In this document: positions 34,113 to 45,205 of the stretch, piece by piece
Numbering within the stretch: position 1 is the stretch's first letter
Layout of the letters: the number at the start of each line of letters is the position of its first letter
From: Globodera rostochiensis
Taxonomy: Eukaryota > Nematoda > Chromadorea > Rhabditida > Heteroderidae
Length of the DNA stretch: 64,000 nucleotides
Assembly: GCA_018350325.1 (NCBI GenBank)
Contig: JAEVLN010000010.1
Coordinates: forward strand, 1,488,001-1,552,000
Direction: 5' to 3'
Program-made: the position numbers and the translations under genes
The notes under the pieces: model-generated
Databases searched by the model: none
What the model was told of the DNA's origin: nothing
What the model saw: the letters and a program-made list of their open reading frames with translations, nothing else

Positions 34113-34283
34113 GCCCAATCGTCACCAGCGAAGCGATCGATGGAGATCGATCGATGGACCGAGGGACCGGTCCCGTTGAGGATGGAGCTGTAAGTATTTG
34201 TGTGTTCCGCTGGTTGGAAGCGAACGGTTAAAACGCCTATGGCGGGGGCAAAAGATCACCCATAAAGAAGAGGCGAATGGGAC

Positions 34284-34353
34284 GCCCCGGTAGCTCAGTT
34301 GGAAGAGCTGCCCACGGTTTGGTGAAGGACGTGGGTTCGAGTCCACCCGGGGC
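34284..34353 (+). tRNA. tRNA-like sequence, probably degenerate
   Basis: The acceptor arms GCCCCGG / CCGGGGC pair perfectly and the D arm GCTC...GAGC is intact. A-box-like (TAGCTCAGTTGG) and B-box-like (GGGTTCGAGTCC) promoter sequences are present. The T stem is one base short, and no normal 5-bp anticodon stem forms: CCCACG pairs instead with CGTGGG. So it is best called a tRNA-derived sequence. Its first 14 bases and the leader upstream recur inverted at 45112-45205. Confidence 0.5.
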
Positions 34354-34359
34354 TAACAT

Positions 34360-36946
34360 TTTAAGTGAAAATGAAGGGGAGCTGAATTCAAAGGGGCGGG
34401 TTTACGTTGTTGTACAGGTCCAGCGGTACCAAGCAACCATCGCACCGGTTGGTGGACGACGTGTGACGTGGCCTCACTTCGTTTCCATTCGAGATGACCT
34501 CCCTTCTGCAAGGACGGAGCGTCCGCTCCAAGTCGGAGATCTGCTAGAGTTGAAGCAGTTCGACTGGCGAGAAGGCTTTAGGTTTCTGCTCAATGTCGAA
34601 GACGGCGTTGACATCACTGCTTGGCTGAACAACGGACAGATCAAGGCCCAGGCGGTGGCAAAGGAAGTCAGTTTACTGGAACTGAAACTGTCACAACAGC
34701 CGTTGGGATAGTGCTGGAAGTCAATTATGGAGTCGGAGGCAAGGTTAAGTCGCTGACGGTAATGTCGGCACTTCTCCGAATGAGGCAGCGAATGTACCCC
34801 CGGCAATTTATGGGTGGATTTGACGAGTCATGGGCTGTCACCGGAATGGTGATACTGCTGCACACCGTTCAGTTGAACCGTCCAGCTGATTGGAAAGTTG
34901 GGATGGGGTACACCCTCCCAAAGGTTCACGGTAACGGTCACTCCGTCCGTCGTCGATGACCAAAATGAGACGGCAACGTTCGAAGTCCAGTGCCACTGGG
35001 AAAGGAAGGAGGAGTTAGTGGACATGTGTAAGGTTTGGAGGCAGGATCAGCCAATCAGCAAATTAAGCCCCTCCAGTCCCTTGAGGTGTTTCAGAGACGG
35101 ATCAATCTGCTGCTACAACACCAACCATCGGAAATGGCGGCAGATGATGGCGCGAGGCCAGATCGTGGCGTCCATTCTGGCACGGACCGGAGCACGTGCA
35201 GAGCCCGAACTGACCTGGGAAGAGCTGGCTGATCGACCAGAACTCAGCAGAATGATTGAGGGACAACGAGAAACGGCGCGATTGATGTTGGACCCCATCC
35301 CTCGCATTTGCAAACAGATGGCACCGCCAGGAACGGGTAAAACGGATGTGGCAACGCGGATAATGTTGGCCATTCTCCGGGAAAATTTGGAGGCCCGGGT
35401 CCTTTATGTAGCCCATTGAACGTCGCCGTGGTTCGAGCCGTACAACAAATGGCCGAGAACATGGACGAAATCGGCTGGCGCGAGCCAATGCTTGCTCTGT
35501 TCGCCGGATCGGGCAAAGCCAAATACCGCGAAGAGATTGCGCACATCGGCGATCATCTTTTGGCATCGGCTGTCCGCGCACCACATCTGCTGGACGGCTT
35601 GGACGTTCAGAAGAAGAGAGTTGTCCAACGCTATCTCACCGCCTGCGAAAACTCCCCCCGAACTGCAAATGAAGGAAAGGTGGCTGGAATTTTAATGGGT
35701 AAAGAAAAAAGGAGGCTGATTTTTTCAGACCATTAAGCTTAGCAGAACAAACTGACGGATTTTTGTCTGAGTTTGAGTTTATAATTCTTGATGAGGCTGG
35801 CCAAGCCAGTTCAATACAGGTTTTATTAATGCTCACCAACTTCCCGGCGCTGAAGAAGCTTCTGGTCACGGGGGATGATCATCAGCTTGGCGTAAACCTG
35901 CAGGAAGTGCCGGAGGCGGTGCGCGAAAAGAGCGGAGTGGACACCATCCTCGAGAATCTGCAGGTCGCCGCAGCCGTGGACAAAACCGTTCTGTCCGTCA
36001 ACTTCCGGAGTCATCCAGCAATCACCGAATGCATTGAGGAGGCTGCATACGCCCCGCACGGTCTTCGGTTGGTTTCCGGGCGGACGGTCGAGCAAATGAA
36101 TATGCTGACCGGTCTGAGCGGGATTAAGCTCCCATCCGTGGGTATTCCCCTGGTCCTAATCTACCAAACCTCCCCAATGCTCCCCGACCCATCCTCCTTT
36201 TCTCAGTCCAATCCCGGCCAAACCGAAACGGTTATGGCACTAATCAATGAATTATTCCTCCGTTTCCCGGGGACGATGAGAATCGTGTGCCTGTATGCAG
36301 GACAGGCGAGCGAAATTGGACAGGCAATTGCGGCACAAACAACTGAACACCCCGATTGGGCTCGGATCATCATCGCAACCGGTGACAGCACCCAAGGGCA
36401 TGAGAGCGATGCAGTGATTGTGGTCACCACCAGCTCAGGAGGAGGAGAGTCGGCCGATGCGTTTTGGAACCACCCGCGCCGTGTCAACGTCGCGCTCAGT
36501 CGGCCTCGGCACGCACTGTTTGTAATCGGCGACTTGGCCACCTGTGGAGAGCGGAAGGAATCTGGCAGAGATTCCTGAGGAAGGCACTCGAGAGGACGGT
36601 AGTGGTGGCCCCGAATTTCGTTGGGGCCATGTTTCACCCCAAGGCCCACGTGATTAATGGCGTTTTGGCCGACTCGGATGGCTTAATCGTAAAGTCGCTG
36701 GACTTCTACGACTCCTTCCCCGGCCCTACCCATCCCGTGCCCCTTCAGAACTATTCCGGGCGAACGACGAGAGCAGGCGGACCAATCCGCCAACCTCGGG
36801 GACAGCGGAACTTTGCGCGCAGAAGCGAGAGGCGCTGTTGGAACTGCGAAGGCGTAGGACACATGGCGTTCGAATGCCCATCACGTCGCGCGGGAGGAGG
36901 CATGGCCGGACAGAGCCGAGGCTTTCGATCGCGGAGAGGATTTTGA
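34360..36946 (+). pseudogene. UPF1-like SF1 helicase with CCHC zinc knuckle, frameshifted
   Basis: Frames 34277-34711, 34621-34959, 34898-35419, 35416-35736, 35763-36578 and 36464-36946 overlap like one coding region broken by about five frameshifts or unrecognised introns. In order they show APPGTGKTD (Walker A), VLYVAH (motif Ia, frame break here), FIILDEAGQAS (motif II), LLVTGDDHQLG (motif III), VNFRSHP (motif IV), STQGHESDAVIVV (motif V) and RRVNVALSRPRHALFVIG (motif VI). These are SF1B helicase motifs of the UPF1 group. A C-terminal CWNCEGVGHMAFEC is a CCHC nucleic-acid-binding knuckle, followed by an Arg/Gly-rich tail. The N-terminal part is unassigned. Every core motif is preserved despite the breaks, so sequencing error, recent decay or programmed shifting all remain possible. 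Confidence 0.75.
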
Positions 36947-37303
36947 AGCGGGAAAAACGATGCCATTTCCCCTCTTCACCCACCCACACACACGTTCAAT
37001 TGGCGGCACTCCATTCATTTCACATCTAAATTTTGCCTTTGGGGGACACCCTCACATCTCATCCAACCTCACTCTTAATTCTGTTCACACCTAATTATCC
37101 CCCATTCGGTGCCGGAAGCGAGTCCCGGTTGTTATCCCCAGCCCTTTTGCCATCCATCGTGAATGCGGTGGAAGAGCAGCTCAGAAAGAAATGCGCTGCC
37201 TGGTCAAGGGTTTGGAGTGGAAAGCCAAAGGAGGAAGCCGTGCACGAAAGGGTGGCTCTGTCTTTCACCCTCATGTCTTCATTTTGGGATCGGGGACGAT
37301 CCC

Positions 37304-37318
37304 GGAGAAAGGGGGAGG
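37304..37318 (+). promoter_or_regulatory. polypurine tract
   Basis: GGAGAAAGGGGGAGG lies directly against the TG that opens the 3' repeat, as in LTR retrotransposons, where it primes plus-strand DNA. Confidence 0.65.
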
Positions 37319-37637
37319 TGTGAGGACCGGTCGTTCAAAGGCATTAATTCCTTTCCACTAAATCCCTCTGAGCGCTGCCAATTGAACGCCATCGATTACC
37401 CCATCACATTGCACATTTCCATCCCGTTATAAGCCACTCCCCCGCTCCCCGAGTTCAGTTATCATCATCTCACTTCTCATTTCTATTGACCGGAGCAATA
37501 AAGGCGGAGATACAAGTGGAGGTCTGATCGGGTTAGGGAGAGTTCTGCCGGGATCCCAGGGTCCGGGACTTCCCTTCAAGACTCCTCCCCTGGTCGAGGT
37601 GCTTGCCCCCTTTGAAGCCCAACACTCAACCGCTCAC
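37319..37637 (+). repeat. 3' long terminal repeat
   Basis: The second copy of the terminal repeat. From 37348 on it is also the start of the 1.6-kb tandem duplication whose other copy begins at 39749. Confidence 0.85.
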
Positions 37638-38921
37638 TTTATCCAGTTTTCACAAACAAACACGGAAGTAATGGATATTTCTTTCCTGACGTATTTATTT
37701 ACTTTTTAATTATGCAGCTTTTTCAATATTGAAAATTTAATAATATTTTTAGTGATTTTGCGAATTTGACTGACCGATGGGGGGGGGGGAGTCAAATTCA
37801 AATGACCCCTTGAAGCCAAAATTTCAAAAGATTTAAAAGCGGAAAGAAGCCCCTAGGAGGTTTCTTAAAATTTAGATATTCAAATGAAATCCAAAAGCAA
37901 ATACTGAATACCAATCGGTATACCGAATTTTTTTGGCTTACCGAAATAGGATACCGAATACCGAAAAACAAGATTTGCAGAAAACTACTGTTAATGATCA
38001 GGGGTTGAGAATCCGGCCGGGCTCAATTGTGTATGACATCAGAAATAAAAATGTGGTGCATTTGTAAGACAAACAAACAACAAGAATATTGGGGGCCTCT
38101 AGTTGAATGTTTCTAAGATTTCGAAATTTTCGTTGTTCCAGAAATTCCTGTCATTTTAATCAATCGCCATTTTATAAAAAAATTAATAAAATTTTATGTA
38201 ATGTCAGGGCCAAAAACAAATTGTTTTTTGAATTTTGAACTAAAAAAAATTGTATCGTATTTTAGTGTATCGTAAATATCGTATATCGTGTATCGTATTT
38301 TGAGGAGAATATATCGAAAATAAGAAATAACTAAATAAACAAAGCAAATAAGCTAAAAAAAGTCGATTTTTAGGTGAGAATTTTGGAGCTTTATTGCATT
38401 TTCTTTTTTTTTAATTTAGTAAATTTTTAAGAATTTTTAAATTTTTGTAAAAAAATTTGCGATTTTTGTTTTTTTCAAAAATATAAGTTTTTTGAGAATT
38501 TTGCTTCTTCTGGAGAGAGGGGGTCGGCGATGCGATAGGCGCCGCCGAGAAATTTTTGATTTTTGGCTCAATTTATTAAGAGATTTGCAACCAAATTTTT
38601 AAAAATACGGTAATCGCCCTTTGGGTTTTTTTCTAAAAACATTTCGGGGGGGGGGGGCGGCATGCCCCCTCGGCCCCACACAGCCTTGCGATACGGCCTA
38701 TTTTCAAAAGTATCCAGGGGAATCCCCCCACTTTCACCGGGTTGAAAGTTTTTAGTATCGTTTGTGACCAAGTTTTGTTCGAAGTCTTCATATTTTGCGA
38801 CCCTTTTGTGCTCGGACTTGATATAATTTTTTTATGAATTTTAACTGCTCCAATAAAGAACAAAATCGTGATATTATTTGTGAATAAATTTTGCTGTGTA
38901 AACAGAGAAAAAATTTATTGT
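37348..38921 (+). repeat. segmental duplication, unit 1
   Basis: Nearly identical to 39749-41331, including the truncated LTR, a G run, the ATACCGA element, a GTATCG-rich patch and a hairpin repeat. Differences seen are mainly lengths of C/G/T runs. Beyond 38921 the two units fall to clearly lower similarity through the secreted-protein genes. Confidence 0.88.
38525..38547 (+). repeat. GATA-loop hairpin repeat, copy 5
   Basis: CGGCGATGC-GATA-GGCGCCGCCG; stem weakened by changes. Lies inside the segmental duplication. Confidence 0.7.
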
Positions 38922-39086
38922 TTAAAATAACAAATTACGTAAGCAAATGAAATCATTTCAAAAATTCATGAGCTAAATTTCAATTATGACATTTGAACAA
39001 ATTTTATTTAATGCGTTTAGTTGAAAATGTTTAATCTGTTCAAACAAACGTTTTTATCAAATTTATTTTAAAACTCTTAAGCTTCT

Positions 39087-39100
39087 TTTATATAAAAGGC
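39087..39100 (+). promoter_or_regulatory. TATA box of secreted protein copy 2
   Basis: TTTTATATAAAAGG, about 60-75 bases ahead of the start at 39162. Confidence 0.5.
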
Positions 39101-39161
39101 AACAGAATTTAACAAATCACACACATTTCTATAGAATTTAATCCAAAAAATAATTTAAAAA

Positions 39162-39548
39162 ATGAAAAATTTAATTCTGCCCATTTTTGGCACTTTCATT
39201 CTCTGTTTGGTGGTTGAAGGACGATCATTCGGAAACTTGAACGAATTCAAAAATGCTTTATCCAACATGTTCAACCGTTCTTCTGTAAATTCTACCGAAT
39301 TTGGAAAGCCCCCGAAGGGATTTGAATTTTGGAAGCTTCCGGCTGGTTGGCAATTTCCGTGGCGGATGAATCGCCAAAAACCTCCCAAATCATCCGAAAA
39401 TGACGAATCGAATGAATGTGATGACGACAATACATCGACAATCGCATCGTCGGAACCGAGCTCATCTCCTGCTGATCCAACCTCATCAAATCCTGGCACT
39501 CCGGATTCAAGTTCAACGGACCCCACCTCAACAGCTTCATTAGAATGA
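39162..39548 (+). CDS. small secreted Ser/Thr/Pro-rich protein, copy 2
   Basis: A single-exon frame of 128 residues differs from copy 1 at few sites, mainly in the signal peptide (PIFGTFILC) and the C-terminus, which here extends to TASLE. The signal peptide, the FWKLPAGWQFPWR segment, the acidic linker and the Ser/Pro-rich tail are all kept. The TATA-like box is intact. It lies between the two units of the segmental duplication, and its own flanks (38870-39745) match the copy-1 locus in inverted orientation. Confidence 0.8.
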   Translation: MKNLILPIFGTFILCLVVEGRSFGNLNEFKNALSNMFNRSSVNSTEFGKPPKGFEFWKLPAGWQFPWRMNRQKPPKSSENDESNECDDDNTSTIASSEPSSSPADPTSSNPGTPDSSSTDPTSTASLE

Positions 39549-39748
39549 ATACAAAAAGAAAAACTTGATGTTATATGTTTGGATGGCTTTTTTCGAAAAT
39601 TATGTGAATTGAGTTACGGAATGGAAAGAATTTTATTATGGTGTATCTAGATAAAATTCATTTTAATTCTGACGTTTTTGGACCAATTTTCTTAGCAAAC
39701 CGTCTAATTGAGATGATTTTTTAAATTCCCGTACAGGAGGACGTCTAT

Positions 39749-41331
39749 TTCCTTTCCACTAAATCCCTCTGAGCGCTGCCAATTGAACGCCATCGATTAC
39801 CCCCCATCACATTGCACATTTCCATCCCGTTATAAGCCACTCCCCCGCTCCCCGAGTTCAGTTATCATCATCTCACTTCTCATTTCTATTGACCGGAGCA
39901 ATAAAGGCGGAGATACAAGTGGAGGTCTGATCGGGTTAGGGAGAGTTCTGCCGGGATCCCAGGGTCCGGGACTTCCCTTCAAGACTCCTCCCCTGGTCGA
40001 GGTGCTTGCCCCCTTTGAAGCCCAACACTCAACCGCTCACTTTATCCAGTTTTCACAAACAAACACGGAAGTAATGGATATTTCTTTCCTGACGTATTTA
40101 TTTACTTTTTAATTATGCAGCTTTTTCAATATTGAAAATTTAATAATATTTTTAGTGATTTTGCGAATTTGACTGACCGATGGGGGGGGGGGGGGGGGAG
40201 TCAAATTCAAATGACCCCTTGAAGCCAAAATTTCAAAAGATTTAAAAGCGGAAAGAAGCCCCTAGGAGGTTTCTTAAAATTTAGATATTCAAATGAAATC
40301 CAAAAGCAAATACTGAATACCAATCGGTATACCGAATTTTTTTGGCTTACCGAAATAGGATACCGAATACCGAAAAACAAGATTTGCAGAAAACTACTGT
40401 TAATGATCAGGGGTTGAGAATCCGGCCGGGCTCAATTGTGTATGACATCAGAAATAAAAATGTGGTGCATTTGTAAGACAAACAAACAACAAGAATATTG
40501 GGGGCCTCTAGTTGAATGTTTCTAAGATTTCGAAATTTTCGTTGTTCCAGAAATTCCTGTCATTTTAATCAATCGCCATTTTATAAAAAAATTAATAAAA
40601 TTTTATGTAATGTCAGGGCCAAAAACAAATTGTTTTTTGAATTTTGAACTAAAAAAAATTGTATCGTATTTTAGTGTATCGTAAATATCGTATATCGTGT
40701 ATCGTATTTTGAGGAGAATATATCGAAAATAAGAAATAACTAAATAAACAAAGCAAATAAGCTAAAAAAAGTCGATTTTTAGGTGAGAATTTTGGAGCTT
40801 TATTGCATTTTCTTTTTTTTTAATTTAGTAAATTTTTAAGAATTTTTAAATTTTTGTAAAAAAATTTGCGATTTTTGTTTTTTTTCAAAAATATAAGTTT
40901 TTTGAGAATTTTGCTTCTTCTGGAGAGAGGGGGTCGGCGATGCGATAGGCGCCGCCGAGAAATTTTTGATTTTTGGCTCAATTTATTAAGAGATTTGCAA
41001 CCAAATTTTTAAAAATACGGTAATCGCCCTTTGGGTTTTTTTCTAAAAACATTTCGGGGGGGGGGGGGCGGCATGCCCCCTCGGCCCCACACAGCCTTGC
41101 GATACGGCCTATTTTCAAAAGTATCCAGGGGAATCCCCCCACTTTCACCGGGTTGAAAGTTTTTAGTATCGTTTGTGACCAAGTTTTGTTCGAAGTCTTC
41201 ATATTTTGCGACCCTTTTGTGCTCGGACTTGATATAATTTTTTTATGAATTTTAACTGCTCCAATAAAGAACAAAATCGTGATATTATTTGTGAATAAAT
41301 TTTGCTGTGTAAACAGAGAAAAAATTTATTG
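39749..41331 (+). repeat. segmental duplication, unit 2
   Basis: Begins with an LTR lacking its first about 28 bases (39749-40040), directly joined to GGAGGACGTCTAT from the flank of secreted copy 2. It continues through the same spacer as unit 1. The sharp left junction identifies the crossover or insertion point. Confidence 0.88.
40935..40957 (+). repeat. GATA-loop hairpin repeat, copy 6
   Basis: Same variant as copy 5, carried along by the segmental duplication rather than independently inserted. Confidence 0.75.
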
Positions 41332-41533
41332 TATGAAATAACAAATTACGTAAGAAAAATGAAATCATTTAAAAAATTCAAGCTGAATTTTAATTTAATG
41401 CGTTCAGTTGAAAATGTTTAATCTGTTCAAACAAACGTTTTTATCAAATATATTTTAAAACTCATAAAAGGCACCAGAATTTAACAAATCACATACATTT
41501 CAATAGAATTTAATCCAAAATAATAAAAAAAAA

Positions 41534-41917
41534 ATGAAAAATTTAATTCTTCCCATTTTGGTCACCTTCATACTCTGCCTGGTGGTTGAAGGACGATCAT
41601 TCGGAAACTTGAACGAATTCCAAAATGCTTTATCCAACATGTTTAACCGTTCTTCTTCTGTAAATTCTACCGAATTTGGAAAGCCCCCGAAGGGATTTGG
41701 ATTTTGGAAGCTTCCGGCTGGTTGGCAATTTCCGTGGCGGATGAATCGCCAAAAACCTCCCAAATCATCCGAAAATGATGAATCAAATGAATGTGATGAC
41801 GACAATACACCGACAATCGCATCTTCGGAACCGAGCTCATCTCCTGCTGATCCAACCTCATCAAATCCTGGCACTCCGGATTCAAGTCCAACGGAGCCGA
41901 GCTCAACAGCGTCATAA
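41534..41917 (+). CDS. small secreted Ser/Thr/Pro-rich protein, copy 3
   Basis: 127 residues with the signal peptide MKNLILPILVTFILCLVVEG identical to copy 1, one extra serine (NRSSSVNSTEF) and a tail ending EPSSTAS. It is more diverged from copy 2 than the shared spacer is. Upstream, the TATATAAAA of the other copies is replaced by CTCATAAAAGGC through a short deletion, so expression may differ. Downstream flank diverges soon after the stop. Confidence 0.8.
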   Translation: MKNLILPILVTFILCLVVEGRSFGNLNEFQNALSNMFNRSSSVNSTEFGKPPKGFGFWKLPAGWQFPWRMNRQKPPKSSENDESNECDDDNTPTIASSEPSSSPADPTSSNPGTPDSSPTEPSSTAS

Positions 41918-42449
41918 GAATGAATATAAAATGAAAGACCTAATGTTATAAAGTTTTGATGGGGGGTTTTTTTTTGAAAAAAATGCATTTTATTTTTGTG
42001 TATTTTTCTAGATAAAAATTAAATTTTGATTCTGCACTAGCTGAGCCCCAAAAAGATAACCAATTGAGGGGGGTTCGCGCACTTGTCCTGCTTATGGGTC
42101 TCCGCGCGCTTTATGCAAAATTTTTCTCTGCGCGAGCCTGAATTGATTTCGTTTTGTCTTTATTTAAACGCGGGATTATTTTATTGGCTTTTGTTGGGTT
42201 AAATAAAGAGTGAGGGGCGGCTGGGCCCATTCCACGCATAAGTCATGTGAGGGTAATATTGCGCATTTACATTAAATCGTTCAATTGTTGCGTTATTTAG
42301 GTCAATGAAAGATGAAAAATGTATACATTAAATCGTTCATTCATTTTTTGTTTTCAAATCAATAGGCATGGGATTTGTGCACCAAAATGGCCAAAGTATG
42401 CAACACAGCACATTCCTAATCATTATTGGCATCAGGGAGCGGTTTCTTC

Positions 42450-42980
42450 TAATAGGTAGTGGGCCTCTTATGCTCTAATAGGGAGTGGGACTCTTCTAAT
42501 AGGGAGTGGACCTCTTATGCTCTAATAGGGAGTGAAACTCTTCTAGGAAGCGGGCCTCTTCTAATAGGGAGCGGCCTCTTCTAATAGGTAGTGGGCCTCT
42601 TATGCTCTAATAGGGAGTGGGACTCTTCTAATAGGGAGCGGCCTTTTCTAATAGGGAGCGGCCTCTTCTAATAGGGAGTGGGACTCTTCTAATTGGAAGT
42701 GGGCCTCTAATAGGTATTGGGCCTCTCTTGCTCTAATAGGGAGTGATACTCTTCTATTAGGTAGTGATACTCTTCTAATAGGTAGTGGGCCTCTTCTAAT
42801 AGGGAGTGGGACTCTTCTAATAGAGGGCGGCCTCTTCTAATAGGTAGTGGGCCTCTTCTAATAGGGAGTGGGACTCTTCTAATAGGGAGCGGCCTCTTCT
42901 AATAGAAGGTGGACCTCTTCTAATGCTCTAATAGGGAGTGAAACTCTTCCAATAGAAAGCGGGCCTCTAATAGTGAGTGG
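42450..42980. repeat. minisatellite CTCTTCTAATAGGGAGTGGG
   Basis: About 26 degenerate units of roughly 18-21 bases. It ends some 50 bases ahead of the first helix-turn-helix gene. The corresponding places upstream of the other two genes contain one simple GTAATAGG(G/A)ATTTATTTT, so the array is private to this copy. Confidence 0.9.
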
Positions 42981-43027
42981 ATCTCTATTTTTTTTTTTTA
43001 ATTTCAGTTATCTTATTCTGCCTATTT

Positions 43028-44457
43028 ATGTTTTGTTGTCATTACTTTATTTTTTTCTGGATTTTCACTTACCAAATTTTGCAATTAAATGCATTTGATG
43101 AAGAACAAAATGATATATTTGCTGAATTGTGGAAGAATGAAGGAATTGGCGCAAAATCCGACAAATGTGAAGAAACATTACGAACAAATTTAGGCGACAA
43201 TTTTATCAGTCAAAAAATTGGGAAAATTAAAAAAGAAATTGTTGTGAAAGATGAACCAAATGATTATGATGAATTTGATCAATTTTCGAACGAAAGACAG
43301 CAAAAAATTGCATTAAACAAAACTGTAAAAGAAGAGAGTGTTGAAAAACGGCTTAAATCCGGTACTTTTAAATATTTCTTTATTTTAATTAAAAATGAAT
43401 TTAGAATTTATGGAATTTGATCGTATCTCCGATAAAGAAGAATTCGATAATGGGAAGGATGCAGAAGAACAAAGCACGGATTCGTATTCGATTTTTGATA
43501 ATTCGAATTCGACGGAAAGCTCTTCAAAATCACAAAAAGGTAAAATATCGGTAATAACTCGAGAAAAGTCTTGATTTTGGGTCATGGTATTAATTGGATT
43601 TTTAAATGGATTTGATTTGAATTCTTGGGGGGTTTCTCGCACAACAATTTATATTTGGAAACAGCAATTTAGAGATTTAAGTTAATTTTTCATTTAATTT
43701 TTTTTTGAATTAAACTAATATTGCCAGAAAAACAAAAGAGGCACACTCGCGCTGAAATGGTGGGATTGTTCAAAAAATTTTATAAAATTGAAAAAGAAAA
43801 CCCTCAACTCCGTAAAGATGAAATTGCGCAAATATTGAACATTAATGTCAAAACCTTATACTTTTGGAAAAGAAAATCTAAAAGCTTAAAATTTGGTAAA
43901 TTTGCACATAAATTGTAAAAATATTTTTCCTAAATCTAAATTTTTCACAATTTATGTAAGTTTTTTGCTAATGATTCTTTTATTTTTAATAATTAATAAT
44001 AACACTTCAATTTTGCCAAGAAATGTTTTTTTTTAAAGATGTTAAAAAGAATTATTCGGAAACAGAAAAACAAGAAAAAATCGCGGAGTTTGATAAATTA
44101 AAAAACGAATTCAAAACTCAGGCCAATGGAATGTCGTATGATATTAAAAAAATCGATGAAAAAATTGCGCAAAAATTGGGAGTTTCTCGTGCAACAATTT
44201 ATAATTGGAAACACAAATTTGGAGATTCAAGTGAATTTATCTTTTGTTTGTTTATATTTTTTTAACTAAAATTTTAATCAGAAAAACAAAATAGACACAC
44301 TGAGGCTGAGAAGGCGGAGTTTGTGAAACAATTTTACAAAATCGAAAAAGAGAATCCAAAAATGAATAAAGAAGAAATTGCACAAAAGTTGAACATCTCC
44401 TTGAGAACCATAAATTCTTGGAAACGGCAATTTTTAAATAAAGGTATAATTTGTTAA
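43028..44457 (+). CDS. signal-peptide tandem helix-turn-helix protein, copy 1
   Basis: Exons 43028-43361, 43405-43539, 43728-43895, 44039-44230 and 44282-44457 give 334 residues, all introns in phase 1. Exon 1 opens with a hydrophobic signal-like stretch (MFCCHYFIFFWIFTYQILQ, then LNA|FDEEQ) followed by an acidic/lysine-rich region with VVKDEPNDYDEFDQF. Exon 2 is acidic and serine-rich. Exons 3-5 each carry one predicted three-helix HTH: module B (ENPQLRKDEIAQILNINVKT), A (KIAQKLGVSRATIYNWKHKF) and B (EEIAQKLNISLRTINSWKRQ). A decayed A module at 43625-43684 is skipped. The modules resemble transposase-type/homeodomain-like HTHs. A secreted DNA-binding protein acting in host nuclei is one hypothesis; an ordinary nuclear protein with a missed 5' exon is the alternative, because a splice acceptor (TTTCAG) stands 20 bases ahead of the ATG. 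Confidence 0.72.
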
Positions 44458-44635
44458 TTAAAATTTTAATTCATTGCCAAAAAATATTAAATAGGCCAAT
44501 TTTTAAATTTTATTTTTATCGTATAAATCTATACCTATTTTTAAAGATAAATGTTTAAATAAAATTTTTATTTGTTAGACGCTATTGCTTCCCAGAATTC
44601 TTAATTAGAGCCCGAACCTGGTTCGAATTATCCGG

Positions 44636-44820
44636 TCCCGGCAGCCCGGAATCCGGCTACTTCTGGGATCCGGAAAAATAATAAATTTTAAAATGTTTAT
44701 TTTTTTTAAATATTTTTTGAACTCGAGTTTTGCCAAATTTCGGCTTTATTGTAAGAAATTAATAATTATATTAAGTGGACAATGGTGGACCAATTGACAA
44801 TGTTCAGCGAAATGGCGGGT
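44636..44820 (+). repeat. 3' block shared by the HTH gene family
   Basis: Contains GGAATCCGGCTACTTCTGGG once, then TTTCGGCTTTATTGTAAG and GACCAATTGACAATG. The same block follows copy 2 at 48205-48370, and an expanded version follows the relic at 49626-51110. Confidence 0.75.
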
Positions 44821-45111
44821 AATTTCTAATTATTGAAAAAATTAAAACTAAAAAATTGACAGTTCTGAACGTTCAACATCATCTGCTGATTCTCTAAATG
44901 ATATACCGTGGAAATGGAATGATTTTAGAAAGAAAAGAAATGAACGCATTGGAAAAATTTTAAACAAATGCTGAGATTTAGTGCCTGATTTTATGACCGC
45001 ATTTTTATTCGATTTCTGTAAAACTTTTCCATATATTATTACTGTCTTTATTAAGTTAAATACCTTTTTTTGCCCTATTCTGTACACTTTTAAAGAAATC
45101 AATTAATGAGC

Positions 45112-45205
45112 TCCCGGGGCGTCTCATTTGCCTTCTTTTTTACGGAGGATCTTTTGCCCCCCGCCATAGGCGTTTTAACCGTCCACTTCCAACCAGCGGA
45201 ATCTC
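45112..45205 (-). repeat. fragment of the LTR-helicase element leader
   Basis: Inverted match to 34206-34297: CCGGGGCGTC, GATCTTTTGCCCCC, CGCCATAGGCGTTTTAACCG and CCAACCAGCGGAA all occur in order. It stops inside the D loop of the tRNA-like sequence, which shows this leader can move or be left behind separately. Confidence 0.75.

Larger units (their letters stand above)
33777..37637 (+). mobile_element. LTR-flanked element carrying an SF1 helicase
   Basis: Direct repeats of 318-319 bp begin TGTGAGGACCGG and end GCTCAC. A TGG-initial primer-site-like sequence follows the 5' repeat and a polypurine tract precedes the 3' repeat. Flanks ATTAT and TTTAT could be an imperfect 5-bp target duplication. 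The interior is about 3.2 kb, visibly GC-richer than surrounding DNA, and encodes a helicase and zinc knuckle but no recognisable reverse transcriptase, integrase or protease. It has the form of a large non-autonomous LTR element. Host-gene capture is one explanation; an uncharacterised element class is another. Confidence 0.75.
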
